From contig JBOGEB010000026.1 of NCBI GenBank assembly GCA_050743125.1, positions 1-31,373 of the forward strand: DNA of 31,373 bases, in the 5' to 3' direction. A program made the translations under genes and the position numbers. Below the pieces are notes generated by a model. The model was not told the DNA's origin. It was given only the letters and a program-made list of their open reading frames with translations, and ran no database searches. The stretch comes from JBOGEB01 sp050743125. GTDB taxonomy: Bacteria; Actinomycetota; Nitriliruptoria; Euzebyales; Egibacteraceae. Numbering within the stretch: the first letter of the stretch is position 1; each line of letters starts with the position of its first letter. This document shows, one piece after another, positions 23,199 through 29,966 of this stretch.

Positions 23199-24800
23199 TC
23201 AGGCTGGTGTGATTCCTGGTCGGCCGTTCTCAACCACGAACGACGCCTTCGTCGTCACTGGCGCGCCGGGGACGGTGACCACGTCGACGGCGCGCATGTC
23301 GGTGCGCCACAGGCCGGGGGTGACCTCGCAGCGCAGGTAGCCACGCCGGCGGTTGTGGAAGCGGACGTGGGGGCTTTCGGCGAGCACCGTCTCGGCCTCC
23401 CGCGTGGTCTCGGACCCGTCACCCTCCGAGCTGATCGACGTGGCGACGAACTCCGCGCCCACCGTCGGCGAGCGCTCGTCGTCAAAATCCACTTTGAGGT
23501 CGCTGGCCCAAAACGCGTGGGCGTCTCCGGTCAACGCGACGAGGTTGGGGATCCGCCGGGCGGCCACGAACCCGAAGATCCGGTCGCGAGCCGCCGGGTA
23601 GCCGTCCCACTTGTCCATGAAAAACGTCCGCTGCGGTCCGGCGGTGAAGTCACGTTGGAACATCGGCACCTGCTGCGGCACCACCTTCCAGCGGGCCTGG
23701 GAGGAGCCCACGCCCTGCAGGAGCCATCGCTCCTGAGCGGCACCCGTCAGCGTCGCGACCGGGTCGAACGCTCCCGGGCAGGGAGGCTTGATCCGGTCCC
23801 CGCATGGCTGGTCCGTGCGGTATTGGCGGGTGTCGAGCACCCACAGATCGGCGAGGCCGCCGAACGCAAGATGCCGGTACAGCCGCGCGTCGGGTCCCCT
23901 CGGGCGCTGGGCCCGGCGCAGCGGCAGGTGCTCGTAGTACGCCTGATACGCCGCGGCACGCCGCGCCCTGAAGGCGGCGCGGCTGTCCTGGCCGGGGCCT
24001 TTGGCGTTCTCCGTGACGAGGTCGGCGTAGTTGTTGTCGAACTCGTGGTCGTCCCAGGTGGCGATCCACGGGAACGCCGCGTGCGCCGCCTGCAGGTTCG
24101 GGTCGCTCTTGTACAGCGCGTAGCGGTTGCGGTAGTCGTCAAGGGTCCTGACCTCGGCGGAGTTGTGCTGCCGCGGCCAGTCTGGGTGGGATTTCCCCTC
24201 GTAGATGTAGTCGCCGAGGTGGAGGACGAGGTCCAGGTCCTCGACGGCCATGTGCTGGTACGCGGTGTACAGGCCCTGCTCGTAGTGCTGACAGGAAGCG
24301 ACCGCGAGGCGCAGCCGGTCGGGGACCCCCACGGGCGCGGTGCGGGTGCGCCCGGCCGGGCTCACCACGCCGCCCGCGCGGAACCGGTAGAAGTACCAGC
24401 TCGCCGGCTCGAGGCCGTCGACCTCGACGTGCACCGAGTGCGCGAGGGAGGGGTCGGCGGTCGCGACTCCACGGCGCAGCACGCGCTTGAACGACTCGTC
24501 CGCGGCGAGCTCCCAGTCGACGGGCACGGGTCGGGGCGGCATCCCACCGCCCGCGAGCGGATCAGGCGCCAGCCGGGTCCACAGGACCACGCCGTCGGGC
24601 AGGGGGTCACCAGACGCGACACCGAGCGTGAACGGGCCACTTGACCCGGCAACGGCTTGACGCTTCTCGGCCCGCGCGCCGAAAGTGGCCTGCACGCTGG
24701 GAATGCGTGCCACGGCGAGCAGCGCAGCGGCCGAGCTCGCCGCGTGGAGAAGACATCGGCGGTTCTGGCGAGCCGTGGCGTGGTCAACTGGGGTTTCCAT
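23199..24800 (-). CDS. phoD: Alkaline phosphatase D / phosphodiesterase, Tat-exported
   Basis: A 533-residue protein. It starts METPVDHATARQNRRCLLHAA with a twin arginine (14-15) followed by a hydrophobic stretch, a Tat signal. The N-terminal beta domain (FTLGVASGDP, VVLWTRL) and the metallophosphoesterase core (VASCQHYE, LHLGDYIYE, TWDDHEFDNNY, LTGDAHAFW) match the PhoD family, which hydrolyses phosphodiesters and teichoic acids outside the cell using iron and calcium. ATG 24800 has GGGAGGAGG directly upstream; the longer frame to 24926 would bury the signal peptide. A candidate PHO box and -10 lie ~100 bases upstream, consistent with PhoP control under phosphate shortage. Confidence 0.94.
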   Translation of the reverse strand: METPVDHATARQNRRCLLHAASSAAALLAVARIPSVQATFGARAEKRQAVAGSSGPFTLGVASGDPLPDGVVLWTRLAPDPLAGGGMPPRPVPVDWELAADESFKRVLRRGVATADPSLAHSVHVEVDGLEPASWYFYRFRAGGVVSPAGRTRTAPVGVPDRLRLAVASCQHYEQGLYTAYQHMAVEDLDLVLHLGDYIYEGKSHPDWPRQHNSAEVRTLDDYRNRYALYKSDPNLQAAHAAFPWIATWDDHEFDNNYADLVTENAKGPGQDSRAAFRARRAAAYQAYYEHLPLRRAQRPRGPDARLYRHLAFGGLADLWVLDTRQYRTDQPCGDRIKPPCPGAFDPVATLTGAAQERWLLQGVGSSQARWKVVPQQVPMFQRDFTAGPQRTFFMDKWDGYPAARDRIFGFVAARRIPNLVALTGDAHAFWASDLKVDFDDERSPTVGAEFVATSISSEGDGSETTREAETVLAESPHVRFHNRRRGYLRCEVTPGLWRTDMRAVDVVTVPGAPVTTKASFVVENGRPGITPA

Positions 24801-24882
24801 GCCTCCTCCCGCGACGGCCGAGCTCAGGTCGAATACGCCAAAAGGCGAGTTGGCCGCAATCAAGTACGAATCAGGTAGCTGG

Positions 24883-24938
24883 ACTATACGCCCTAAAACC
24901 CCTACACCAGCTAAACTCTGCGCCAATTAAACGTGAAC
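24883..24938 (-). promoter_or_regulatory. Candidate PHO box and -10 element of phoD
   Basis: On the minus strand GTTCACGTTTA (24938-24928) is followed after one 11-base unit by GTTTAGCTGGT (24916-24906). The actinobacterial PhoP site is built of 11-base direct repeats starting GTTCACC; the three units here match its first seven positions at 6, 3 and 5. TATAGT (24888-24883) follows 17 bases later, the layout of activator-dependent promoters. Suggestive only. Confidence 0.35.
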
Positions 24939-25106
24939 ACCGACCCTATGAATTTGGGGCGTTGTTCATCTTTTGGCAGCAGTCGTGCCTGTAGCCGCCC
25001 ACACGCGAGTGGTTTCAATAGAGGTATCTGGTCTGTGATCCCGCGTTTATGGCAATAGACGCAGATATTGGGCGTGTCGGAATACTGAAAAAACTTCGGC
25101 GACGGG
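24939..25106. other. Intergenic, no gene seen
   Basis: Together with the phoD promoter region this makes a 306-base space between two minus-strand genes. It has lower GC than the surroundings. No gene, RNA or clear terminator was recognised in it. Confidence 0.35.
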
Positions 25107-26606
25107 CTACGAGGCGCTTGCGTCGGCGGAGCGCGGTGTCAGCGTGCTGGCGGCGGCGCCGAGGGCGAGCCACAGCCAGAAGTAGCGCTCGTAAGAAATC
25201 TGGAGGAACAAGCTCGTGCCAAGGTAGACGAGGATGGCGAGCGCGACGCTCGTGACCAGGCCCGCAAGTCTGGGATCGGCGACGAGCAGCCGACGCCGGG
25301 CGCGGGTGAGCCCGCACAGGGTCGCCACGACCGCTCCCAGGAAGCATCCCAGCCCGACAATGCCGGTTTCCGAGGCGATGTCGAGCAGAAGGTTGTGTGC
25401 CTGCCGGGGGCCGGGCCGGACCTTGAAACCGCTGCCCTTCACGTAGTCGTGATACTTCAGCGCGTACATGCCGGGGCCGACGCCGAGCAGCGGATGGTCG
25501 GCGAAGATCTTCAGGCCCGCCGCAGCCTCGCCGAGACGTCCCCGGATCGCGCCGTCGGCTACCCCCCTGCTCGTGTCCTGCGTGATCGCGCCGGGCGCTG
25601 TCGCGATCGTCCCCAGCCGCGCGGCGTAGCCGGGAACGGCGAGCACGAACGCGACAAACACGACTCCAAACAGGGCCAACTCTCTGAGCCGAACGAACCG
25701 AAGCAGCAGGGCAGCCAGGACGCTCACCGCGATCCCTACTGCTGCGCCGCGGGAGAACGTGTAGGCGATCGCCACCGCGATCAGCGCGGTCGCGCCGAGG
25801 GCGGCCGCACGCTCGATGGTCGAACGTCCCTGGGTGAGCCGCAGCAGCCCCAGAGGCAAGAGCGCCGCCATGATCTGCGCGTAGCGGTTCGGTTCGCCGA
25901 GCGGGCCGCCTTGGCGCGGCGGCTGGGAGTCCACGGGCCGGATCGTCCCCGCTGCGTCGTAATAGGCTTGGACTCCGAGCTCGTCGGGCTGGGCGAAACC
26001 GTAGTAGCTGCGGCCATAGTCCTTGGTCAGCGTCTGGTACGCGGTCAACCCGCCGAGGAACGCACCGACGAAGAGCAGCGCCCACACGAGCCGCCGCAGG
26101 GACTGCGGAGTGCGCACGACGTTGGTGACGACGAAGAACAGCAACAGCCCCTCGAACAGGAACTGCGTGACCGACTGCCAGCTGGTGGGCGTGTCGCTTG
26201 ACAGCAGCGCGCTGACGATCTGCACAGCGAGGTAGGCCAGCGCCCACGGCAGCGCGGACGCCAACACGATGGGTTGGCGTTTGGCGAGGACCTGGTTGGC
26301 CAGCGGGATGAGAAGGAGGAGCGGCACGGCAGCGCCGACGAAGACCGGGACGTGGTGGACGCGCACCGCGATGACTGCGGCGTTGCTGTAGATCAGGATC
26401 ACGACCGCGACCGTGATGAGGTCAGGGAAGAACACTGCCGCGCCCAGCAGGACAGCCCCGGCAACCACCACCAGCGCGACCAGCGGCGCCTTGGCGGCGG
26501 TGACAGCGAGCCCGGTGACGAGCGTGAGCGCGATCCCCAAGACAAGCGCGGACGTTCGGGCGCGGCTGCTAGGTGCGCCCACGGTCGAGGTGTCGAGGCC
26601 GGCCAT
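25107..26606 (-). CDS. O-antigen ligase-like polytopic membrane protein (Wzy/WaaL superfamily)
   Basis: A 499-residue protein with roughly 10-12 hydrophobic segments. The family region is clear: GEPNRYAQIM, then AYTFSRGAAVGIAV, then the large loop motif FADHPLLGVGPGMY and QAHNLLLDIASETGIVGL. In Gram-positive bacteria such proteins ligate or polymerise undecaprenyl-linked glycans in exopolysaccharide or cell-wall polymer synthesis. I chose ATG 26606 (GAAGG 5 nt upstream) over a GTG at 26618. No other polysaccharide gene is adjacent; the next gene upstream on the strand encodes a PD40 propeller protein, 167 bases away. The glycan substrate is unknown. Confidence 0.88.
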   Translation of the reverse strand: MAGLDTSTVGAPSSRARTSALVLGIALTLVTGLAVTAAKAPLVALVVVAGAVLLGAAVFFPDLITVAVVILIYSNAAVIAVRVHHVPVFVGAAVPLLLLIPLANQVLAKRQPIVLASALPWALAYLAVQIVSALLSSDTPTSWQSVTQFLFEGLLLFFVVTNVVRTPQSLRRLVWALLFVGAFLGGLTAYQTLTKDYGRSYYGFAQPDELGVQAYYDAAGTIRPVDSQPPRQGGPLGEPNRYAQIMAALLPLGLLRLTQGRSTIERAAALGATALIAVAIAYTFSRGAAVGIAVSVLAALLLRFVRLRELALFGVVFVAFVLAVPGYAARLGTIATAPGAITQDTSRGVADGAIRGRLGEAAAGLKIFADHPLLGVGPGMYALKYHDYVKGSGFKVRPGPRQAHNLLLDIASETGIVGLGCFLGAVVATLCGLTRARRRLLVADPRLAGLVTSVALAILVYLGTSLFLQISYERYFWLWLALGAAASTLTPRSADASAS

Positions 26607-26773
26607 GACAGCCTTCACCTTAGCGGCCTCTCGAAGGAGCGTGGCTGAGGGGAGCGGAGCCGGACTGGTACCAAGGGACCGGGTGACGCGTACGGGACGC
26701 TCCAGGAACCGCCGTGTCTGCAGCCGTTGATCCCGATCCCCGAGGGAGGGCGGTCCCGCGCTGGGATTGCTCT

Positions 26774-27844
26774 TTAGGCGTCGCTGTCGTCTTGAGTCTT
26801 GCCCTTGACGAGAAGGCCGAGGCGACAGAGGGGACGAATTACGCTGCTGAGCGTATCGCTACGGTTGCTTGCGAAGTAAATATTCTCCCCGTCTTTTGAC
26901 CAGTCAAGCTGACGGTTGTTGGCCAGGCCGGTGGTCAACTGTCTCACCCCCGAGCCACTGCTGCTCATTGTATAAATTTGGAACGTGCCCGTGCGCTTGC
27001 TGGCGAAAGCGATGTGGGCGCCGTCGGGAGACCAGCTGGGACGGGTATCAGAGGCCGGATTGTGCGTGACGCGGGTCTGGCCCAAGCCGTCGGCACTCAT
27101 CACGTAAATCTCCATGTTGGCGTCTCGTCTGCTGGTAAAAGCAATCCGGCGTCCGTCGGGTGACCAGGCAGGGCGGGCGTCTCTGGCCAGGTTGTGGGTC
27201 AGGCGCCGCACCTGCGAGCCGTCGGCGTTCATGGTGTAGAGCTCGAAGTTGCCGTCCCGATCACTCTCAAAGACGAACCTGCTGCCGTCCGGAGACCAGG
27301 CGGCATGCCAATCGCTTGCGGAATTGTTGGTCAGGCGCCGCACCTGCGAGCCGCCGGCGTTCATGGTGTAGAGCTCGAAGTTGCCGTCACGATCACTCGC
27401 AAAGACGATCCGACCTCCATCGGGCGACCAGACCGGACGGATGTCTGCAGCCGAGTTGTGCGTCAGGCGCCGCACCTGCGAGCCGTCGGCGTTCATGGTG
27501 TAGAGCTCGAAGTTGCCGTCCCGGTTGCTTTGAAAGAGCACGTGTCTCTCATCTGGTGAAGAAACAGGCCGGACGCTTCTACCTGGAGCGTGGGTGAGGC
27601 GCTTCTGCCCAGATCCGTCGGCACTCATCGAGTAAATGTCCATGGCGCCCTCCCGATGGCACCAAAGCCTCGTGAGCGGGAGCATGGCCAGCACTGCGAG
27701 CATGACCGGCCCGGACACCAGAACAAGGCGTCGCTTTGAGCGGGGACCACGCCTGGCGCGGGTGCCCGATGACGGACTGGCCTCACTTTCCTCAGTGAGC
27801 AACTCTTGTCTCCTGCGTTCGCGCAATGGCAGCTCCGCATACAT
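26774..27844 (-). CDS. Membrane-anchored TolB/PD40-type beta-propeller protein
   Basis: About 356 residues. A short basic cytoplasmic part is followed by one membrane segment (RRLVLVSGPVMLAVLAMLPL), then six to seven propeller blades of ~44 residues with the PD40 pattern (IYTMNADGSQVRRLTHN, WSPDG, IAFASDRDGN). The blades should lie outside the cell and bind protein or glycan. Three blades are nearly identical at DNA level. The start is uncertain: GTG 27868 and ATG 27844 lack a good ribosome binding site, while a TTG at 27802 has AGGAG 7 nt upstream. All three keep the membrane segment. Confidence 0.83.
   Translation of the reverse strand: MYAELPLRERRRQELLTEESEASPSSGTRARRGPRSKRRLVLVSGPVMLAVLAMLPLTRLWCHREGAMDIYSMSADGSGQKRLTHAPGRSVRPVSSPDERHVLFQSNRDGNFELYTMNADGSQVRRLTHNSAADIRPVWSPDGGRIVFASDRDGNFELYTMNAGGSQVRRLTNNSASDWHAAWSPDGSRFVFESDRDGNFELYTMNADGSQVRRLTHNLARDARPAWSPDGRRIAFTSRRDANMEIYVMSADGLGQTRVTHNPASDTRPSWSPDGAHIAFASKRTGTFQIYTMSSSGSGVRQLTTGLANNRQLDWSKDGENIYFASNRSDTLSSVIRPLCRLGLLVKGKTQDDSDA
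27198..27540 (-). repeat. 132-bp tandem repeats within the PD40 propeller gene
   Basis: Nearly identical ~60-base blocks begin (plus-strand gtcaggcgccgcacctgcga) at 27198, 27330 and 27462, a period of exactly 132 bases or 44 codons. They encode the ELYTMNADGSQVRRLT part of consecutive blades. Recent blade duplication or gene conversion is the simplest explanation. Confidence 0.9.
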
Positions 27845-27868
27845 ACGCCCGCATGCCGCACGCAACAC

Positions 27869-28149
27869 TCTAAGATGTCTATTTTGTCATAAACGCTAGC
27901 ATGTCGCCAGCATCAAAGGGCGAGGTTTTCAGATCTGTTGCCAGGAATTTACGGTCTCGTCCCTTTTCGGTCATGGGACGGTGATCCAGGCGGCGTTGCG
28001 ACCGGCACCGAGCACCCTCTGACGGGCCGTGATGACCCTCTGCGGCACGGCTGTGGTGAACGGTCGCACGGCGGGAGCGCCCAACGCCCCGGCACGGTTG
28101 TACCGGCGAAGAAGCCCCAGCGAAACGCCACGCCTTGCCGCCGAGCTCC
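27869..28149. other. Intergenic, no gene supported
   Basis: About 280 bases between two minus-strand genes. Short open frames occur on both strands without similarity or ribosome binding sites. The AT-rich part near 27870-27900 may include the promoter of the propeller gene. Confidence 0.35.
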
Positions 28150-29094
28150 TCAAGCACGCTCTTCGCTGCTCCATGAGTAGCGGACGCCGGTCAGCTCCTC
28201 GGACACCGCCCACAGCCGGCCGGCGGCGACCGGGTCGCGGGCGGCGGCGCTCGCGCCGACCTTGGTCGGGTACCCGCGCAGCTCACCACGCCCGTCTGGG
28301 CCGACGTAGTCACCGCCACGGACGTCGGCCGCGGTGGCCGCGTACAGCGTCGGCAGCGCGCCGGCGGCGGGGCTCTGGGCGAACAGGCGGTTGGCGAGGC
28401 CCATGACCCGCTCCCCCACCCGTGACCCGGACATCTGCGGTCCGCGTCGCTGCAGGTTCGTCGCCGCGTACCCAGGGTGCGCGGCAACGGCGGCCAGGTC
28501 GGCGCCGGCCGCGCCGGCCCGTCGTTGCAGCTCGAACGTGAACAGCAGGTTGGCGAGCTTGCTCTGGCTGTAGGCCCGCCACTTCCGGTAGCCTCGGCTG
28601 CCGTCGAGGTTTTCGAAGTCGATCCGTCCCATCCGGTGGGCACCGCTGGAGACGGTCACGACGCGGGCGGACGGTGCGGCGAGCAGCAACGCGAGCAGCC
28701 GCCCAGTCAGCGCGAAGTGGCCGAGATGGTTCGTTCCGAACTGCAGCTCGAAGCCGTCGAGCGTGAGCCGGTACGGCACCGCCATGACCCCCGCGTTGTT
28801 CACGAGCACGTCCAGCCGGCTGTGCCGCTGTCCGACCCACTCGGCGGCCTCGGCCACCGAGTCGAGATCGGCGAGGTCCAGCCGCAGCACCTCGACCGCC
28901 GCGCGCGGGTGCTCCTTTCGGACCGAGGCGGCGGCCTGGTCACCCTTCGCAAGGTCCCGGCACGCGAGGAGCACATGCGCGCCGTGGCCGCCCAGCGCCC
29001 GGACAGCCGCGAGCCCGATGCCGCTGTTGCCGCCGGTCACCAGCACCAACGACCCTGACAGGTCGCCGATGTCCTGCGCGGTCCACGCCATCAT
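28150..29094 (-). CDS. Short-chain dehydrogenase/reductase (NADP-dependent, retinol-dehydrogenase-like)
   Basis: A 314-residue SDR. Cofactor loop TGGNSGIG at 20-27, NNAG at 99-102, catalytic Ser149/150 (TVSSGAH), Tyr175 and Lys179 (YSQSK). Arg46 after LLACR favours NADPH. The long C-terminal part and the TNHLGHF motif fit the protochlorophyllide/retinol-dehydrogenase-like group common in Actinomycetota. The substrate is unknown. The ATG at 29094 overlaps the stop of a 49-codon gene upstream (ATGATG), so the two are probably coupled; a second ATG follows at 29091. Confidence 0.92.
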   Translation of the reverse strand: MMAWTAQDIGDLSGSLVLVTGGNSGIGLAAVRALGGHGAHVLLACRDLAKGDQAAASVRKEHPRAAVEVLRLDLADLDSVAEAAEWVGQRHSRLDVLVNNAGVMAVPYRLTLDGFELQFGTNHLGHFALTGRLLALLLAAPSARVVTVSSGAHRMGRIDFENLDGSRGYRKWRAYSQSKLANLLFTFELQRRAGAAGADLAAVAAHPGYAATNLQRRGPQMSGSRVGERVMGLANRLFAQSPAAGALPTLYAATAADVRGGDYVGPDGRGELRGYPTKVGASAAARDPVAAGRLWAVSEELTGVRYSWSSEERA

Positions 29095-29240
29095 GCCCCG
29101 CCCGTGAAGTACCGGAGGTCCCGCCACCACAGCGAGTCGTCCCGGGTGAGCGCGGGCGCCCTGATCCCCTGTGTCATGGCCCAGCGGAACCGGTAGCGGT
29201 CGAGGATCCGCCCCGGCAGGAAGATCGCTGGATGTCGCAT
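29091..29240 (-). CDS. Small 49-residue protein coupled to the dehydrogenase
   Basis: The product begins MRHPAIFLPGRILDRYRF and ends in WWRDLRYFTGGA. The ATG at 29240 has GGGGAGG 2 nt upstream, and the TGA overlaps the dehydrogenase start. It is aromatic and basic with no membrane segment. No family is recognised. It may be a leader, a small partner of the dehydrogenase, or the end of a larger lost gene. Confidence 0.5.
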   Translation of the reverse strand: MRHPAIFLPGRILDRYRFRWAMTQGIRAPALTRDDSLWWRDLRYFTGGA

Positions 29241-29352
29241 GGCCTCCCCTCCCTGACTCCAGGGTAGGGGGTGGGGCGGAACTCCTGTGCAGGGGTGGCC
29301 CCCGGCGGTGTCGAACGACCCGCCTTGACGGCGAGGACGGTGTTCGCCCTTG

Positions 29353-29392
29353 TGGCCAGGATTCGTCACGCATGCGTGACGAATCCTGGCCA
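29353..29392. promoter_or_regulatory. 40-bp perfect palindrome, probable operator
   Basis: The 20-base arm TGGCCAGGATTCGTCACGCA is followed at once by its exact reverse complement, with no spacer. A third half-site, GACGATTCCTGGCCA (29396-29410), matches the right arm at 14 of 15 bases. It lies 113 bases upstream of the 49-codon gene and dehydrogenase. Perfect symmetry of this length suits a dimeric (for example TetR-type) repressor site better than a terminator, since no T-run follows. Which protein binds is unknown. Confidence 0.6.
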
Positions 29393-29410
29393 TATGACGA
29401 TTCCTGGCCA

Positions 29411-29593
29411 CAGCGCTGACATGCATCACGCACGGTCAAAATGGGATGCTCACGATGACGCTGGGTCAGCTGCAGGCGGACGCGGCGGGGGTCGCTGCGA
29501 CCCGCGACCGGCACGCGCTCGAGGCGTGCGGCACCGGCGCGCTGCGTCACTGCACATCGGGAAAACAGCAACGTTATTTATGCCCAAGCCCTA
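29411..29593. other. Possible truncated gene before the inverted-repeat element
   Basis: A plus-strand frame beginning near 29455 (MTLGQLQADAAGVAATRD, then ALEACGTGAL) has good high-GC codon structure up to about 29560, then loses it where AT-rich sequence and the inverted-repeat element begin. This may be the 5' remnant of a gene disrupted by insertion. No family is recognised, so it is not called as a gene. Confidence 0.25.
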
Positions 29594-29893
29594 AGAACGT
29601 GTTTGAGATTGTTGTGGGAGGTCGCGTCGCGTCGGGTTCCGCTCGCGAAGAGCCTTTTAGGTCGGAGCCTCTTTCCGGGACGCGACGCGACCGTCTTGTC
29701 AGACGATCGCCATATATTTTTGTTACATCTGAGGCTATTCGGCGGCCAGGGGCTGGGGGAGTCCCCCATAGACGGCCGCCGAAATCGCGCTCCGCTTCGC
29801 TTCGCCCACGGGGCAACGCCGCGGTTCTCAGACACGCTCTAAAGGAGCGGAACCCGACGCGACACGACCCCCACAACAATTCAAACACGTTCT
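29594..29893. mobile_element. 300-bp MITE-like element with ~50-bp terminal inverted repeats
   Basis: The left end (29594-29644) and right end (29845-29893) are inverted copies: both read AGAACGTGTTTGA inward and finish GTCGCGTCGGGTTCCGCTC, matching at 48 of 51 aligned positions with two 1-base gaps. The interior has no convincing gene. It holds a further inverted pair (GGTCGCGTCGCGTC at 29620 with GACGCGACGCGACC at 29679), a hairpin TTCGGCGGCC / GGCCGCCGAA (29738-29782) and an AT-rich spot (CATATATTTTTG). An inner copy of the end motif lies at 29826-29840. No target duplication was found at the flanks. Non-autonomous transposon relic or structured repeat. Confidence 0.7.
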
Positions 29894-29966
29894 CGCCGCT
29901 CGGAACCCGCCCAGGGGCACCCGCTCTGGCCCGTTTTGACCCACGCTCTGAAGACTCGGCGCACAG

